A DNA stretch of 64,000 nucleotides, taken from contig JAQFVV010013081.1 in the NCBI GenBank assembly GCA_028023455.1, positions 126,001-190,000 on the forward strand, written 5' to 3'. The notes under the pieces were generated by a model, which made no database searches, was not told the DNA's origin, and saw only the letters and a program-made list of their open reading frames with translations. The position numbers and the translations under genes were made by a program. The stretch comes from Epiperipatus broadwayi. Lineage: Eukaryota; Onychophora; Udeonychophora; Euonychophora; Peripatidae. This document shows, piece after piece, positions 1-15,497 of this stretch; positions within the stretch are counted from its first letter, which is position 1; each line of letters starts with the position of its first letter.

Positions 1-248
1 TATTCTGAAGCAATTAACTTATTTAAGAGTTCTTTTAATATTAAGGGTGGATGGGAAGTGAATGGATTTGTGGGTAATGGTTAATATTATATATATTGTA
101 TAGTTTTTGTAGTTCTTTACACATGAACAGTCTGCTTGTAGCAGTAAAACCTTTGGTTGTGTTTTAATATTATTTTTATGCTGGTCTAGTTGAATTTTGA
201 TTTTGGGGTAATTTTAATTATATATTGACTAGTTTAGCTTTATGCTTG

Positions 249-1868
<1,620 letters not shown>

Positions 1869-4049
1869 TGTAATGATCCGGAGAAAAAGACTTAACGTCA
1901 TCTGCACTACAGGGCGCCATCTAGGCATTTGAACGTAGAAAAATTTATAAAGTAGACAGATACATAAGTCAAAAAAAAATTTTTTTTTTTTTTTAATATT
2001 TTGATTCCAGTCGTTAGCCCATGTCACTAGCTCAAGGAGTAGCAGAGATTAAATAATATAATAAATTCTTATCTAAGAATATATAAAAAAAGAATAAAAT
2101 AAGCCACTGCCAGTAATTAACACACAAACATTTATTTACGCACATTTATAAAATTTAGCATTATTTTAGAATAACTTTTACTTTGGTTTTTAACTTGATT
2201 TTAGAATTTAAATTTACATTTTAATTTTTATAATATCATAAGTTTACATTTTAATTTTTTATAAGTTCGCACAGATGGGTTTATAAAATGTGTTTTTAAT
2301 GTTGAGTATAGATCAGTTACATAGATTACATGGTCAAAAAACATTTCAAAATAAACATAAATGATCAAAATACAAAGTCATTGATACCGTCAATTCCATA
2401 GGGAATACAAGAAGCCCAATGGTGTTCATCATAAGACACTGCATTGACACCAATAACTTAAAAGACATCCGACATAAATACATCTTAGATACTCACTGTA
2501 AGGTATCAGTATTTACCGAATGTCTGTATATTTTGATCAAATATAAAAACCAAAAACATAATCAACCGGTAATGAACCCATGCAAGCGTCAATACCCAAC
2601 TTAAATTTAATGCATCTTTATTTAGAGTGTCGAGTATGAATAGACTACATAGATTTGCATTTGAAAAGAAAATATTCAATCCTTGTTTAACCTTAGGCCA
2701 AAGGTTCACAGTCAAACCAAACTTCAATCCATCTGATATATCGATGTGTTCAATGTAACACAAATACGGCAACACAATTAGGTTAAGAGAAGAAACTGCT
2801 TCTCATCAGATAGGAATATTACATCTATCTGACGAAAGAGCAATAAAAAAAAACTCCATAGGAAGGAACTGCAGTCTCCGTCTTATAATTCCTGCCATAG
2901 GCAAAATGAGTGTGTGCGGCGTATAATAGCGATTCTTCCCATAGCGAATCTCGTACTACATCTACTAATTACGGCAATATATCCAATCCATTGACCTAAT
3001 TCAACTACGAAACGAATAACCTAAGATTACCCTCCCCTAATATAACTTTACAAATCTATATAGCCATTTACACCTGACTTAAGTTTAATATTTATATAGT
3101 TTAATTTATCGAAAAACAGAAATCATAATAAAAACTTAAAAGAACAAAAAAAAATAAATGGAAATGATTTTACAAAAGAAATACATCAAATAAAATTATA
3201 CCTAATTAATAAATAATTTAGTTTGGTCAGATAGGAATCTATTTCTTTTTTTTTTTGAATACAGAACAAGTTTAGAAGTAAAGTTCTTATTGTTTAGAAA
3301 TGTTCATTAATTATATATATTTAAAGCTGAGAGTTCAAAAAGTTCTTACGATTTCAAAACGTTCCTTTTATCCATTGCTTGCCATTTGAACATGAATTCC
3401 CACGCCGTCCTAAAGAGATTGGTATTCTGTTGGCTGATTTATTTATTCATACGGAGGTCCTTTGCTTTGGCTGGTCCTCAATGTAGAAAACAATGTCATT
3501 TCTTTTATTGTTAACAAAACTGAAGGGATTGAGGAGTGCGTCTTTTCAATCCCTTCTCCTTCAACTCCACATTAATACATATAGTCACATCGTAATAACT
3601 AATTAATAATTTCAAAACTTTTCCTTTTATATTACCTTTAGGATCCAATGGACATTACGTCATCGTTGATGATGATCCTTCCATTGAGGTCCAATTTCCC
3701 GATGGATTTCTCTCATTTGCTATTAGTTTCTATTGTTTTCCTATCTGACCATTGCTTATACATTTAAATGCTCAAAGGCTAGTTCACTTTGACTAATTAA
3801 AATAATTATTTCCATTTCTGATTAATTAATGTGTTTTCCAAACTTAAAGATATTTTTATCTCTAAATCTTTTTGTTGAAAGATTTAGTTTTTCTATTTTT
3901 AATAAAGTTTTATTTTAATAATTTTTTTTTATCTGTGCGATTTTATATATATACGAGTTTAAGATGATTTTTTAATTTTCAATTTGCGAACTTTTATTTT
4001 TTTATGTTTAATAATCAAACACAATGTAATGTCATCTGTGCCCGTTACA
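1869..4049 (-). mobile_element. Solo LTR, copy A, of a 2.2-kb LTR family
   Basis: Read on the minus strand, this begins TGTAACGGGC and ends GATCATTACA, so it has TG..CA ends with TGTAA/TTACA short inverted repeats. It matches five other long copies in the window over its length. It is flanked on both sides by ATAT, consistent with a 4-bp target duplication, although both flanks are TA microsatellite. No internal retroelement sequence adjoins it, so it is read as a solo LTR left by LTR-LTR recombination. A minus-strand open frame at 2506-2775 has a close counterpart only in copy C. Two conserved hairpins lie at 2805-2832 and 3522-3556. The LTR nature is inferred from copies C and F, where a primer binding site directly follows the same end. 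Confidence 0.85.
3522..3556. repeat. Conserved LTR hairpin 1 (copy A)
   Basis: Arms GAAGGGATTGAG and TTCAATCCCTTC around a ~11-base loop. Equivalent hairpins occur in B, C (22051-22085), E (27372-27406), F (30296-30330) and G (60655-60687). Confidence 0.75.
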
Positions 4050-7000
4050 ATATATATATATATATATAATTGTTACTAATTTTCTTTTTTCTGAGTTACC
4101 ATAATACTTTGTTATTAATAAACATACTCACAGATAATGTATTTTTTAATATTCAGCTTTATTACTTCCTAGCGGCTTTCAACATATTTGCTATATCATA
4201 TTCATGGGATATACTGTACCATCCTGAATTAGATCTTAGCTGGGCATTATTGTATATATATAAACTACATTTTTTTCATGATTTTATGGGTTGTTGATTG
4301 TTTAAAGTTACTAAGGTATATTTTATATTAAATTTAAAATTATTATACACACACCAAAATACAAAGCAATTTGCAATTGATTTTTCTTTTATTTTTATCT
4401 TTAAAAGTAATATGCAGTAAACTTAACAACTTGATTTAAAAATTATTTATTAATTTAAAAACATATACTTTAATAGAAAAAATATTTTAAGGATAATAGA
4501 TTTTGATAGGTAAATGACAAATTACATTCTCAAATGTGTGTATACATTTATATGCATGTATGGATTTCAAAATTATTTATATTTTTAAAGGTAATAATTG
4601 TTATTAAAATTATATTGTTATAATAATTATTTCTGAAAATAAGCAAGTTTCTTTTCATTTTAAATAAATTTAAAAGTCAATTTATTATTTTGTTATTTTA
4701 AAATATAAAGAAGACATTTTTGTTTAGAACACTGATTTTTTCAAATGATCTCAATTTATTGACTGTAATTACTCAATAAAATAAAAGATGTAAATCATGA
4801 GTTCATCACTGGTTACAATATCTAGTCATGACATAATTATTCTGTCAGTCAAACAAAAGAAGTTCTTGTTCTTTTGAGCCTATATTGATTACTTCAATTG
4901 ATGGAATGTTTTTGTAGTAAAATTTTTAAAAAAATAGAATGTAAAAATCTTTTGAGTAAAACAACTTAATGGAAGAATAAACAGGAAGTTATGACATTTA
5001 CTTTGAGACAAATGTAATCTTTAAATGTAACCTAAAATAACAACTAACAAAATGAATTTATTTGCTGGAGCATTCTTGTAGAAAATTTTAAAAAATGATG
5101 ATAAAGTGTCAACCATGTAAATATATATACAAATTAATTGTTTAACAAAAATAATTATTATTTTACCAAATAAAATATTCAACAATTAAAAAATACTGAT
5201 AAAGTTTAAACAGGTGAGTTAATACATATATACATTGGTATTTATGTGTGTGCACCAAGGAACCAATAATTGACAATGATGAAATAATAATAACATCAAA
5301 TGTAATAATTATTATTTTAAAAGACATTGTGAAATTTTGCCAGCAATTATTAATAATCAGTTTGCTAAATAAACTTCAGATACTCTATAAAAAATAAACA
5401 AACTTTTTCAGAAACTATTGTAATTTAAAATATCAGATTCTCTTGTGGATCTGTGAACTTAATAAAAGTGACTGGAAAACTATTGTGATAAATATTGATT
5501 ACTTTTATGTAATTATTTTGATATAATATTACTCTTATTTTAAAAGGTCATTTAACATATTCATGCCTGTGCATGAATATGTAAATGTATGACTAACCAA
5601 AGGAAAATTTAATAATTCTAAATTTTATATTTAAATACTAATAATAGATTTTATTTAATAATTTATTTTGTTTGCTGGTAAATGCTTAGTATGCACTCTA
5701 TAATGAGTTAATATTTTTTGCATGACTTTTATATATCAATATTGGGATAATAGATAAAAGTATATTTTCTTCTGGTTTGAAAAGAATGTTTAAAGTCATA
5801 CATTGTTTTATAGTCTAAACAAATATATTTGATGATACATTAATTTAAATTATTATAACATATTTATCAATTATCTATTATTAATTTTGTACATGAAATT
5901 ATTATTGTTTATTAAATTCAAGTTAAGAGTTTTATTCAAATTAATAGATATGTAATATAGTAATCATAATTTATAGTGTCATTATAAACACATACATGTA
6001 ATTAGCAGGGTAATATACATTTTATTATTATAATAGAATTCAGCAATGATTAAAAGTGAGTAAAATATATCAACTGGTATAAGAGTTAGTTAATAAATCA
6101 TTATAACAAAATTTTATATAATCATTACGATTAATAACTTTATTCATTCTTGAATATAATATAAATTTACTACATAGTAATAAAAATGTTATTTATGAAT
6201 GAATACCAATATAAACATTATTAATAAATTTTAAACATATTCCAATATAGATTTTGAATTATTTTATTAATAGAGCTTGCTTAAGTAATATTTACTATTG
6301 TATTTCTTTACAGATTTTATTTATTATACAGCATGATTAATTTTTGCTAGCCTATTCACATTATTACAGATTTTATGTTATACAATTAATATTGTTTACA
6401 TTTTAACTTCATACAATTCATAGGGTATATAAAAGTAAACAGTCAATATGATCAATTTATTATATAATAGATTTTAATACTCATCATATTAGTATTTTAT
6501 TATAATAAATACATTAATTAAACCTTTCTTTACTTCTACTGTTATAGGTTTAGCTTGCTCAAAGACCTGAGACATTAACAAAAAGAAGTCTCATGGTTTT
6601 CAATTGTATATCAGTATGGATTGGATTCAGAGGTAGGGCATATAAATAAAATCACTTTTTTATCTTGTTCACTTTTCATTCCATTATAGATTTGGCATCC
6701 TCAATTTGGGCATGTAACAAAGCCATATCTCATTGCTATCATTTATCTATCATCATTACAATATATATCCCTAGGGTGCATGTGGAGTGATAAAAATTCA
6801 TCATCACCATGTTAACAAAATATAAATATCAAATTTTCAAAATGTGTAATATTTAGGATATAATATAAAGTCATATATAAAATGATTAATATCAAAAAAT
6901 ATATAAGTAATTTCATATATTATAAAAGAGCATGAGAAACCTGAAGAGATTACTCTGAGAAATGAACCCAGTTAAATCACTACAGAAATTATCAGTATCA

Positions 7001-7799
7001 TCAGCCATAAATTCATAAATCCACCAGCATAATCAATAAGTATAAGGAATATTCAAGTAATAACCATTCATCATCATGAGAATTATCAACTATAAAATAA
7101 ATCAATAGCCAATCCTGTGACTGAATTTGAAATAGGTCTACTGCAGACAGGCTAACAGTATATACAGACTTTGCCAACTTGGGGCAATTACTTAAACATA
7201 ATTTGGATGCACCAACTTAAATTCTAATCCATAGAATACAAAGCCATAAAAACAATGGTGCAGGGATATCAAAACATACTAATCATCATCAATGCTTTGG
7301 CCACTTAGTACAATTAATGTACTTCCCAACTATGAACTTAAATTCTAATAGAGACTAAACTAAAATAAAATGTAATGCATGGGATTTAAAGAATTTTTTC
7401 TACCTACCAGGATGATGGTGATTATTGATGGGTATATCATCATCATTACTGGATGCTTATAAACACAAATATATATCCACTTTTATATATGAGACTGTTG
7501 TGCTCAAATCTAGCTCAGAGAACACAAGCTCTATAATTGCTACTGTGATCAAGAGATGATGCAAATATATAATATTCAAAACACCATTTAGAATCAAGTA
7601 CTCTAGAATAATTTTAACAACAACATACAAGCTTATTAACAACAATAAAAAAATTGAAATTAAGATCTTTAGAATATGGCTATGTATGTATAAGCTTTCT
7701 GATTTTGATTAATATACAAAATAAAAAATTATTATGTGGTAATTTACATAATTAATGTACAAAATTCAAGTTACTATATTGATTTATAATACATCTTAA
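4050..7799. other. AT-rich intergenic or intronic sequence
   Basis: No coding frame, tRNA or recognisable element. From about 6.54 kb on, fragments such as an ATCATCATCAATGCTnTG segment near 7283 recur near 35.99 kb, which suggests old interspersed repeats. Composition is uniformly AT-rich, with short homopolymer and TA runs. Confidence 0.5.
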
Positions 7800-7800
7800 A

Positions 7801-7812
7801 GGGTTTACTTAA

Positions 7813-7850
<38 letters not shown>

Positions 7851-7858
7851 TTACTTAA

Positions 7859-7892
<34 letters not shown>
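7801..7892. repeat. Tandem duplication of a block plus TA run
   Basis: The block GGGTTTACTTAAAACA followed by (TA)n occurs twice in tandem, starting at 7801 and 7847, with a 46-bp period. It is a recent slippage-type duplication. Confidence 0.9.
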
Positions 7893-7893
<1 letters not shown>

Positions 7894-10587
7894 TAACAGT
7901 ACACACCCTCTCAATGAAATAAGTTAAGGCAGTCACACCTCACTATAATCAGATTTAAGATGTTCATATAGGATGCCATGAATGATGTGATTTAATTTAA
8001 ATATAAAACTATATCTGTTCCAAATAAATAATTTATTATTTAATTATTAATATAAATTATCTCTAAACAACATCAAATCAATTTTGATCTTAATTGATTT
8101 AACAATTATACTAAGATTTCAAACTCAGGGAAATTTAACAATTGACTATCTTCAAAGGTTCTTTTCAATATACTAAAGAAATAATAATAAATCTCACTAA
8201 CTCTTTAAAATGGGTTTTATAAAGTTAATATAATAATCAATAAAGAGAATATACTGAATGTTTGATCTTATCATATAAAATCAAATACATAAATAAAATA
8301 AAGACTTTACTTAGTTTAATATAAAACATAACAATTATTTATTTAACAAATAAATAATTTAAATTTTATAATATTAAAGAATTATTTATATATCTCCCAC
8401 CTTATATTTAAAATATAAATATATTCTATTTACTTATTGTAGATATATATTTTAATTTATAACACTACATGATTTAATAATTGAAAAGATCATGAATAAA
8501 GATTTTGTAACTTATATAAAGTATATATATTCTAACCCACTATTTATTAGTTTATTTGCACTTTTCACCCATGACACTAATTTTTCAGGTTGTTGTTAAG
8601 GCAACCAAAATAAAGCAACATATCCATTAATTTTCCAATATGATCTAAAATACTTTTCATATAATACAATTGTACATTCAATTCTCTTAAGCCATGCCAC
8701 GATTGTAATAACAACAATAATTGATCACTTATTAATTTAAAGAATAATTATAATAATATTAATCTCAGGGTTCTTTGTTTCATGTAAGGAAATGCTCGGC
8801 AGTATTGTGTTGTCGCATATGACTGGCATTCTGGTCAGCTATAGGAAACATTTATTTTACTTAAATTCAATGTGTCTTCATCTCATATCCACTGCTATAT
8901 TATTTAAAGAGATGATAATTCTATTCAATAATGACGTATAATTTTGAATAACACAGCCTTTTTTTTTTCAGAATCTCAGTCAGAATAATAAAAAGACAAG
9001 GGTGCTTTTTGTGTCCTTCCATCATCCATGACAACACAATAATATAACTAAGATTTATTACTTAGACAATTTAACTAAATGGGAATGGAATAATGTGCAA
9101 CCAAAGTTAATGGTTTGGGAATAAATTCATTTTTTTTTTTTTTTTTTACACAAAGGTGAATGTTTAGTCTTAAGTTTTCAACTCCATAAATAATTATCAT
9201 TAAACTAAAATATAATGACATATTCTGATCTGCTTAACTTTATTTATCTGGTATATTAAGTTTTTAAGAATTTGGAATGATTTCGGACTCAAGAAAAGGT
9301 TTTGCAAATATTGTGCAAACACTTATATTTAGCATATAAAAACAAAAAAAATGAATCTACAACAAATTTTAACAAGACTATAATTTATTATTATCACAAA
9401 AAAAAAAAATATGAACATTTATTCAATAATCCCATAGTAATACAAAAATATAAAATATAACTGACATTAATCTGTATACTCTTTTGGTTATGGACTAGAG
9501 GTTACTACTTCTCCTGTATGCAATCATATGGATTGATTAACTAAAGTACATTTCATTACCAATACATTGTTTATTAAATTTTGGTAACCTTGTAGAAGCT
9601 TTTATTCAAAATTATTGACTAACTATTTTTTTTTTTAAATGATTAATCCAATCATATGCAATACGCAAAATATTAAATTTATTTCTAATACATTTACTTT
9701 ATTTATGGTCTTTAATGGGATAACCTATTCTAATTATAGGCCAGTTATCAGAAGTTACACTTACCATCTTACATTTAACTTAATGCTAACTTAAGTTATG
9801 ATACAAATTTTATTCATACGTATAATTTTAACCAGAATTAAATATTGCATTTGAATATTCCTTCAGTAAATAAGCGTTTTAAATTACGCAATTTTAATTA
9901 CTTTCTCCATTGATTTACTTGTCAAATACTAGCAATATTTAGCAGCACAATACAGATATTGATCCTAGTTACTAACGCACTATTTATACTAAAGTGGATC
10001 TTGAGGAACTAACACCTCCAATATAACCTTTATCTTGCCCGAACTTTCAAAAATTAAGCACAATAATCAACACCTTCCATGGTGGAGCTATCTTTATTTT
10101 CACATGAGGAATATGGAATAACCATGAAGGTCTGTAGAGTAATCTACTACATTAAAATATTTTGGTGGTTTCTTGCCTCTCACTTGGACATACAACGAAC
10201 ACACACCAAATACAATCCTCTCCTGGGATTTAAACGAATGAAGCATACTAAATGCTAGATAAATTCTTGATCATCCTATCTATGAGAATCGATCACTTGG
10301 GCTATAAACATACCTGAATATTATATTTAAAATCTTCCTCTCATGGAAAACAAAGCTTTTGGGGAGATCATTTTTCATCCCACAAAATAAATACATTATA
10401 ATTATTACCTATGCGAATATTAAGCATATACTGTGATGGTCAGATGATGTATGCTGATTTAACCCAGTTTGAATACTAGGCAAAAGTACCTCGAGGCCAC
10501 CCATATGCGAGATATTAAACCAAGAATACTATGACCTCTGCCCTATTCGTCTAGTCTTGAAGCTATCATCAACTGAACAACACTATC
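7893..10587. other. AT-rich sequence, no gene seen
   Basis: Nothing coding is visible. A segment near 8590-8612 (TTGTTAAGGCAACC) resembles one near 35632-35645, again pointing to an old dispersed repeat shared by the 7-9 kb and 35.6-36.3 kb regions. CpG-containing, less AT-rich sequence begins at about 10.0 kb. Confidence 0.45.
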
Positions 10588-10657
10588 TGAGACACGCATA
10601 GATATTTTCTTCCCGAGCCACGAGCTTAGCATCAGCGGGAGACATGGACAGAACCAC
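10588..10657 (-). other. Possible coding exon (minus strand), unidentified
   Basis: This is a small island of higher GC and CpG content on the minus strand. It is preceded by an acceptor-like CCGCAG at the 10657/10658 boundary. One frame contains an ATG at 10645 and reads about 20 residues beginning MSPADAKLVAREEN before a stop just past 10588. A second frame stays open further. It lies about 0.7 kb downstream of the stronger exon candidate at 11385-11507 on the same strand, so the two could belong to one gene. I do not recognise the peptide. Splice signals are weak, and it could equally be 5' UTR or chance. Confidence 0.2.
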
Positions 10658-11384
10658 CTGCGGAGCTTAAATAGTTAAATTATAAAAATACTTAGGAATA
10701 TGTGTTCTGCGTGCTTGGATCATTTAAAAGTAAAACAAAGCATTGAAAGATAACTAGCAAACTCAAGCTTTTTTAGTTAAATAAATATCTTTAATCAATG
10801 ACATTTGAAATATTATTAATAATTTAATGGCCTTCGCTATTCCCCGAAATTTATGAATAACTTATGAGACAATGAAAACCCGATTAATATGCTTGCGGTC
10901 TAAATCTTTCCTTCCCAGTTTTATTAAACATTGTCAACTCGAATCTGCTTGATAAAGTGTAATAATAAAAATCTTTCGCAAAGCAGTTTCTAATCTGACA
11001 TACGTAAGAAGCTAATGGTGGACAAAAGAAGCGTTATCGAGGAGATCAAATTGGCAAACAAAAAAAAGAAAACTTACTCGTACTAAATTTTACAAGTATG
11101 AATAAAACTGGTAAGGGATTTTTATATGAACAATTAACTAATAAACTTAACCGCAATAAAATTAAAAGATTTACACATGGGGAGTAATGAAGAATAGCGA
11201 AGAAAAAGGGGTTAAATATCTAGATGGATGATCACATATACATATATCTAACTAGTCTAATAAAAACAGTTACATTATAAATATCATTAAGCAAACATTT
11301 CATAAATATTCAAGAAAGCAATTGTAAAAAGTATGGACAAAAAGGGTAGCATAATGAATAGTTCATGAGGAGAGATATGATTAC

Positions 11385-11507
11385 CGTCCTTATTCCTTGG
11401 TCATATTCCATCGACAGGCGTAGCTTGATCCGTCTGATGAGATGTGTTCGACCGGACAAGGAAAGTGGAAATCGGTAGCATGGTTTCACAAAAAGTCCTC
11501 CAGACAT
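11385..11507 (-). other. Candidate first coding exon (minus strand), unidentified
   Basis: An ATG at 11507 opens a 41-codon stretch (starting MSGGLFVKPCYRFPL, ending MEYDQGIRT). It finishes exactly in phase at a donor-like ACG|GTAATC at 11385/11384. Base composition is clearly less AT-rich than the surroundings and the stretch keeps several CpGs (CGGTCGAAC, CGCCTGTCG), as coding sequence would. A TATATAAG-like box lies on the same strand at 11626-11633, about 120 bp upstream of the ATG, and no competing in-frame ATG is seen. The product is not recognised. The frame runs past the donor to 11310 (65 codons), so an unspliced short ORF or chance remains possible. Confidence 0.35.
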
Positions 11508-11740
11508 GGCACAGAGTTCAGATGACGATTGAGCAAATACTAGGGCATATTTTCTGGTATTGAGGAACCCCGGCGATAGGCAAAGCTATTTATTTGCCTA
11601 GCCGAGCATATTAGAATCCATCATACTTATATAATTTTTGGCTTGAGCAGGTTCAAACTTCTTCATGATTTGTAGACGATAATTGTAGACTTTTTGAAAT
11701 AAAATCACAAACAAAATCTGACAGAGTTCTCCTAAGAGAA

Positions 11741-11932
11741 ATCTGAATGCACCTTGCAATAGCAGATCTGAATGAAACTTGCAATAGCAAAATCTGAATG
11801 CCTTGCAATAGCAAAATCTGATATAATTCTTGCAATAGCAAAATCTTAATATAACTCTTGCAATAGCAAAATCTGAATAATCTCCAATAGCAAAATCTGA
11901 TATCATATCTCCAATAGCAAAATCTGATATAA
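11741..11932. repeat. Minisatellite, about 24-33-bp units
   Basis: At least seven imperfect tandem units built around CAATAGCAAAATCTGA, separated by variable 8-17-bp linkers. The minus-strand frame through it reads a repetitive RFCYCK-type peptide that comes only from the repeat. It sits about 100 bp upstream of the TATA-like box of the minus-strand exon candidate. Confidence 0.9.
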
Positions 11933-14900
11933 TATATACTCTCCTCTTTTGTTCTCTCCCTTTTATAACTTTTTTTCTTAGCTACCTTCTATTGTTTGTA
12001 TGATCTGAGATCTTGATAAGCCTCCCCATGCTCCTTTGTTTCAAAGTAACACCCTCCAAAATAACTTTTACTTTTTTACTCTAAATTTCTTTCTTTAAAC
12101 TTTGGGATTTTATTAATTAAAAAAAAAGAAAGAGAAAGCCATCTTTAATTTGACTTGAATGGGCTTAACTAATTAAAAATATACATTCTTTTAGAAAATG
12201 TTGGTGGGCTTATCTCAAAATCAAATCATACTAAATATTTGAACAAGATTTAAGAGTAAAATACATTCTTATTTCTTTTAATACAATAAGCATTTTATTT
12301 CAGCAGAATTTTGCATTCTCATATATATATGCTTGACGTATATATATGTTTGACTAAACGGTTTTCACAAGTAATATTTTTAACAGCAATTTAATGTTAC
12401 AATGGAATTTATTTAAAAGAAAATATTTACAAGCAAATACAAATTTAATAAATGTAATTAATTTTAACTGTAATGCAAAACCCTGCTGATATTGGCCTAT
12501 AAACTTAATTTAGGTTTACAATATTAATCAAGCTTATAGGAAGGTGTGAAGCATGGATTGGATTTCAAATCCATTGCTTCAATACCAATGCTATATCTGG
12601 GCAGGATAAGTAAATACACTGATTATAATAAACTTATGTTACCAGGTATACTTTGATCAACATCTGAAATCAATGGACATCATAGAATAAAAGTATAATA
12701 ATTTTAAGTTTAATAAAGGAACATTCAAAATAGTTGGTTTGAAGCTTAGATATGGGTTGCTTATGCAGTTGATAGACCACTTTATAAGTATTCATTATTA
12801 TTATTGTGGTTAGTGAAGTATTTAATGCCAGAAAAAGGGGTTGTTATTATAGAAATTGGTATATTTGGGCAGGAAAATGCAGTTATTTCATGTTAGTGTA
12901 ATATTTGGTTGAATGATTTCAAAATCCTTTATTCATTAATACTTATCCTTTTGTCAACAATTAATAGCCATTTCAATTATATTTAATTAGAATAGTTTAA
13001 TATTTAGGTTGCAGTACATGTGCATGCATGTATGACTCTGCATTATTTTCATTTCATTTTCATCTTTTAATAACAGCAAACAATAGTACATGTACAATAA
13101 AAACTTTTAAATTACAGTAATTATCTTAAATAATTTAACAAATATATATTTCTTTCCAATGATTAATAGATAGTTGAATCAATAAATTATTTTACAAATT
13201 AAATAAATTATTAATCATTTTTGTTTGAAGTTTGTAAAAGCTATTTATTTTATTATCATTTTTTTTGTCTTGATTTAATCAGAATGATTTATTTATTTTT
13301 ACAAAAGATTTTTTTGAATATGTAATTAGCTTAGATAGAAAAGAAGGGTGGGAGTAACCTTGTGAAGGGAAATGACCTTTTGCTAAAGAGAGCTATTGAA
13401 CAAGGATCTCCAGTAGAAAAATTTGCTTATTATGTCATGTAACTGTATCCAGTAAACAGTGGCTCATTATTGTAAAAATTAAAGCCAGTTGCTGAAGTCA
13501 AATTGATTTTAAAAAAGACTTTGGAGTAAAACTTTGAAAGGATCTTAAGAAATTTATTATGGGAAAAGTTAACTAAGATGCAATTCTAAATTTTAAAAAA
13601 GTACATAGTTTACTTTGCTCTTCTTGAGTTAAACATTTTGAATTAACCACTTCATAACTATTGCTTTCTTTTAAAAATGTATGTTGATAACGTCCAGTCT
13701 CCATTACTTCATTTAATTGTCATTTTAAATAAGAATAAATTGCATGAATATTATTGTTATCACTAACCAACATGTGTCTTTTAATATATCTGAAAAACGC
13801 ATGCAGAACTATTTTACAGAATATATTTTAATTCTTCACTATTTTCCGTGTTGTGTTTTTGTGAGGATTAAACATAAAATTGAGGATATGCATATTTTGA
13901 TAAATCATGCCATGTTTAAATTCATCATAAAGAGATAATAGTATTTATTTATCTGGTATTTCTGGAAATAATACGTATTTTAAAATGAAGGAAATAAAAT
14001 GTGAGTTACTTCAAATTAAGTATTTGCTTAAATCAAATGGAAGGATAGAAATGCGGGTAATTTTTGTTCTCTTTGATAAAGATTGAATATAAAACAAAGT
14101 ATTATTAATTGTGGAATTACTAAGGAATCATGGTATCTTAATTGACAATATTTAAAAATAAACCATGCATATAATAGATTATAAAGTGTCAAATGCTATT
14201 CAAGAAAAATACTAAGGATAATTTCGTATTTAATTTAGAACTACAATGGAGAATGTCTTATATTTTTAGTATAATAGAGAAGAAATTGATTGCTTATGTA
14301 TGATATAGTAACTCAAATAACTTTGTTATGAACATTGGAGATGCTAGGTCATATTTGTTATGATTATATTTTTTTTAAGTTATCCTGCAGAAGTTTATTT
14401 TAATTTAAATTCAGTTTGGAATGTGTCCCATATTGTTTCATAAACCTGGAGCGGAGCTTTGCAAGTGAACTTTTATTTTAAGTTACAAAACAAATAACTT
14501 TTTTTTCTTTATTTTTTTTTTATTGCTTGTCATTATTAATGTATATTATTGATAGATAGGCTTACTTATTATTATGTTTTATTTATAATTTGGGTTATTT
14601 TGACCTTCAAGATCATCTCCAAAGTGTATCCAAATGAGGAATACGCTGGTAAAAATTGATTGTGTACACATAGGTCTTATCGTTCTTTTACAAAGGTAAA
14701 AGAAATATTTTTTTAAATATATTATTAGAGAGGTTTATATTTATTTTGTATACTTTATTCTCTCAAAGTGAGAATTTTGTTCATTTTTTAAATCAACAAA
14801 CGTATAATAGAAATAGTTTGCAAGATATAAAAGAAAGTTCATTCGTAATAATTATAAACATTAAATTTTAACAGTAACTTAAAGTTTATTCTGAATTAAA

Positions 14901-15269
14901 AGTTATACCTTAATGCAAAATTTAATTACCATGTTGCCTGCATAGTGTGTAATTTAGAATTAATTTTATATATACTTTTATTCACGGGTGTGTGTCTGTT
15001 TTGCACAATTATGACATTTGTTTGATAAAGTTCAATTTGTGAATATTTTATGTATAAACTTCAGATGCTGTCATATTCTACTGAGTTGAATGGATTAGTA
15101 TGTTATCTGTATGTATTTATCTGTCAGCATGTATTTATAATGTTCGATATTTAGAAAAGCTTTGAGAATGGAAAGAAATCTGATTGCGTTATAATATTTG
15201 TAGGGATAAAAGATTTTGCTTATTTAGTATATGTTTTTCCATGAGTAGAGCCTAGTTTATATTATATGC
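11933..15269. other. AT-rich sequence, no gene seen
   Basis: No persuasive coding frame, RNA gene or intact mobile element. A minus-strand promoter cannot be assigned. Short open frames here have AT-driven composition. Confidence 0.5.
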
Positions 15270-15497
15270 GTATGATTAAATGATATTTTTTTGAAGTTAA
15301 GTGATGTTATCTTAGAGCCCTGGTGATGAGGGAAAAGTCCCCACCAATAGTGTATTTAGAAGTAGATGAATTATTGTTGAAGTATGATTAAATGATGTTT
15401 AGGAAGTTATGTGGTGTTTTTCATAGATTCTTGGTGATGAAGAAAAGGTTCCCCACCAACAGTGTATTTAGAATCAGATGAATTATTGTAGAAGTGT
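15270..15497. repeat. Two tandem copies of a 112-bp unit
   Basis: Units start at 15270 and 15382 with GTATGATTAAATGATRTTT and share a CCCCACCAAYAGTGTATTTAGAA core. The second copy has several substitutions, so the duplication is old. The core resembles the 171-bp tandem unit at 46233-46576. Confidence 0.8.

Noticed and set aside
11598-11906. 102-codon minus-strand frame with repeated RFCYCK
   Set aside because: The peptide repeat is only the minisatellite read through. Unit lengths vary and shift frame.
11741-11932. CRISPR-like array
   Set aside because: Spacers are short and variable, repeats are imperfect and the genome is eukaryotic. It is a minisatellite.
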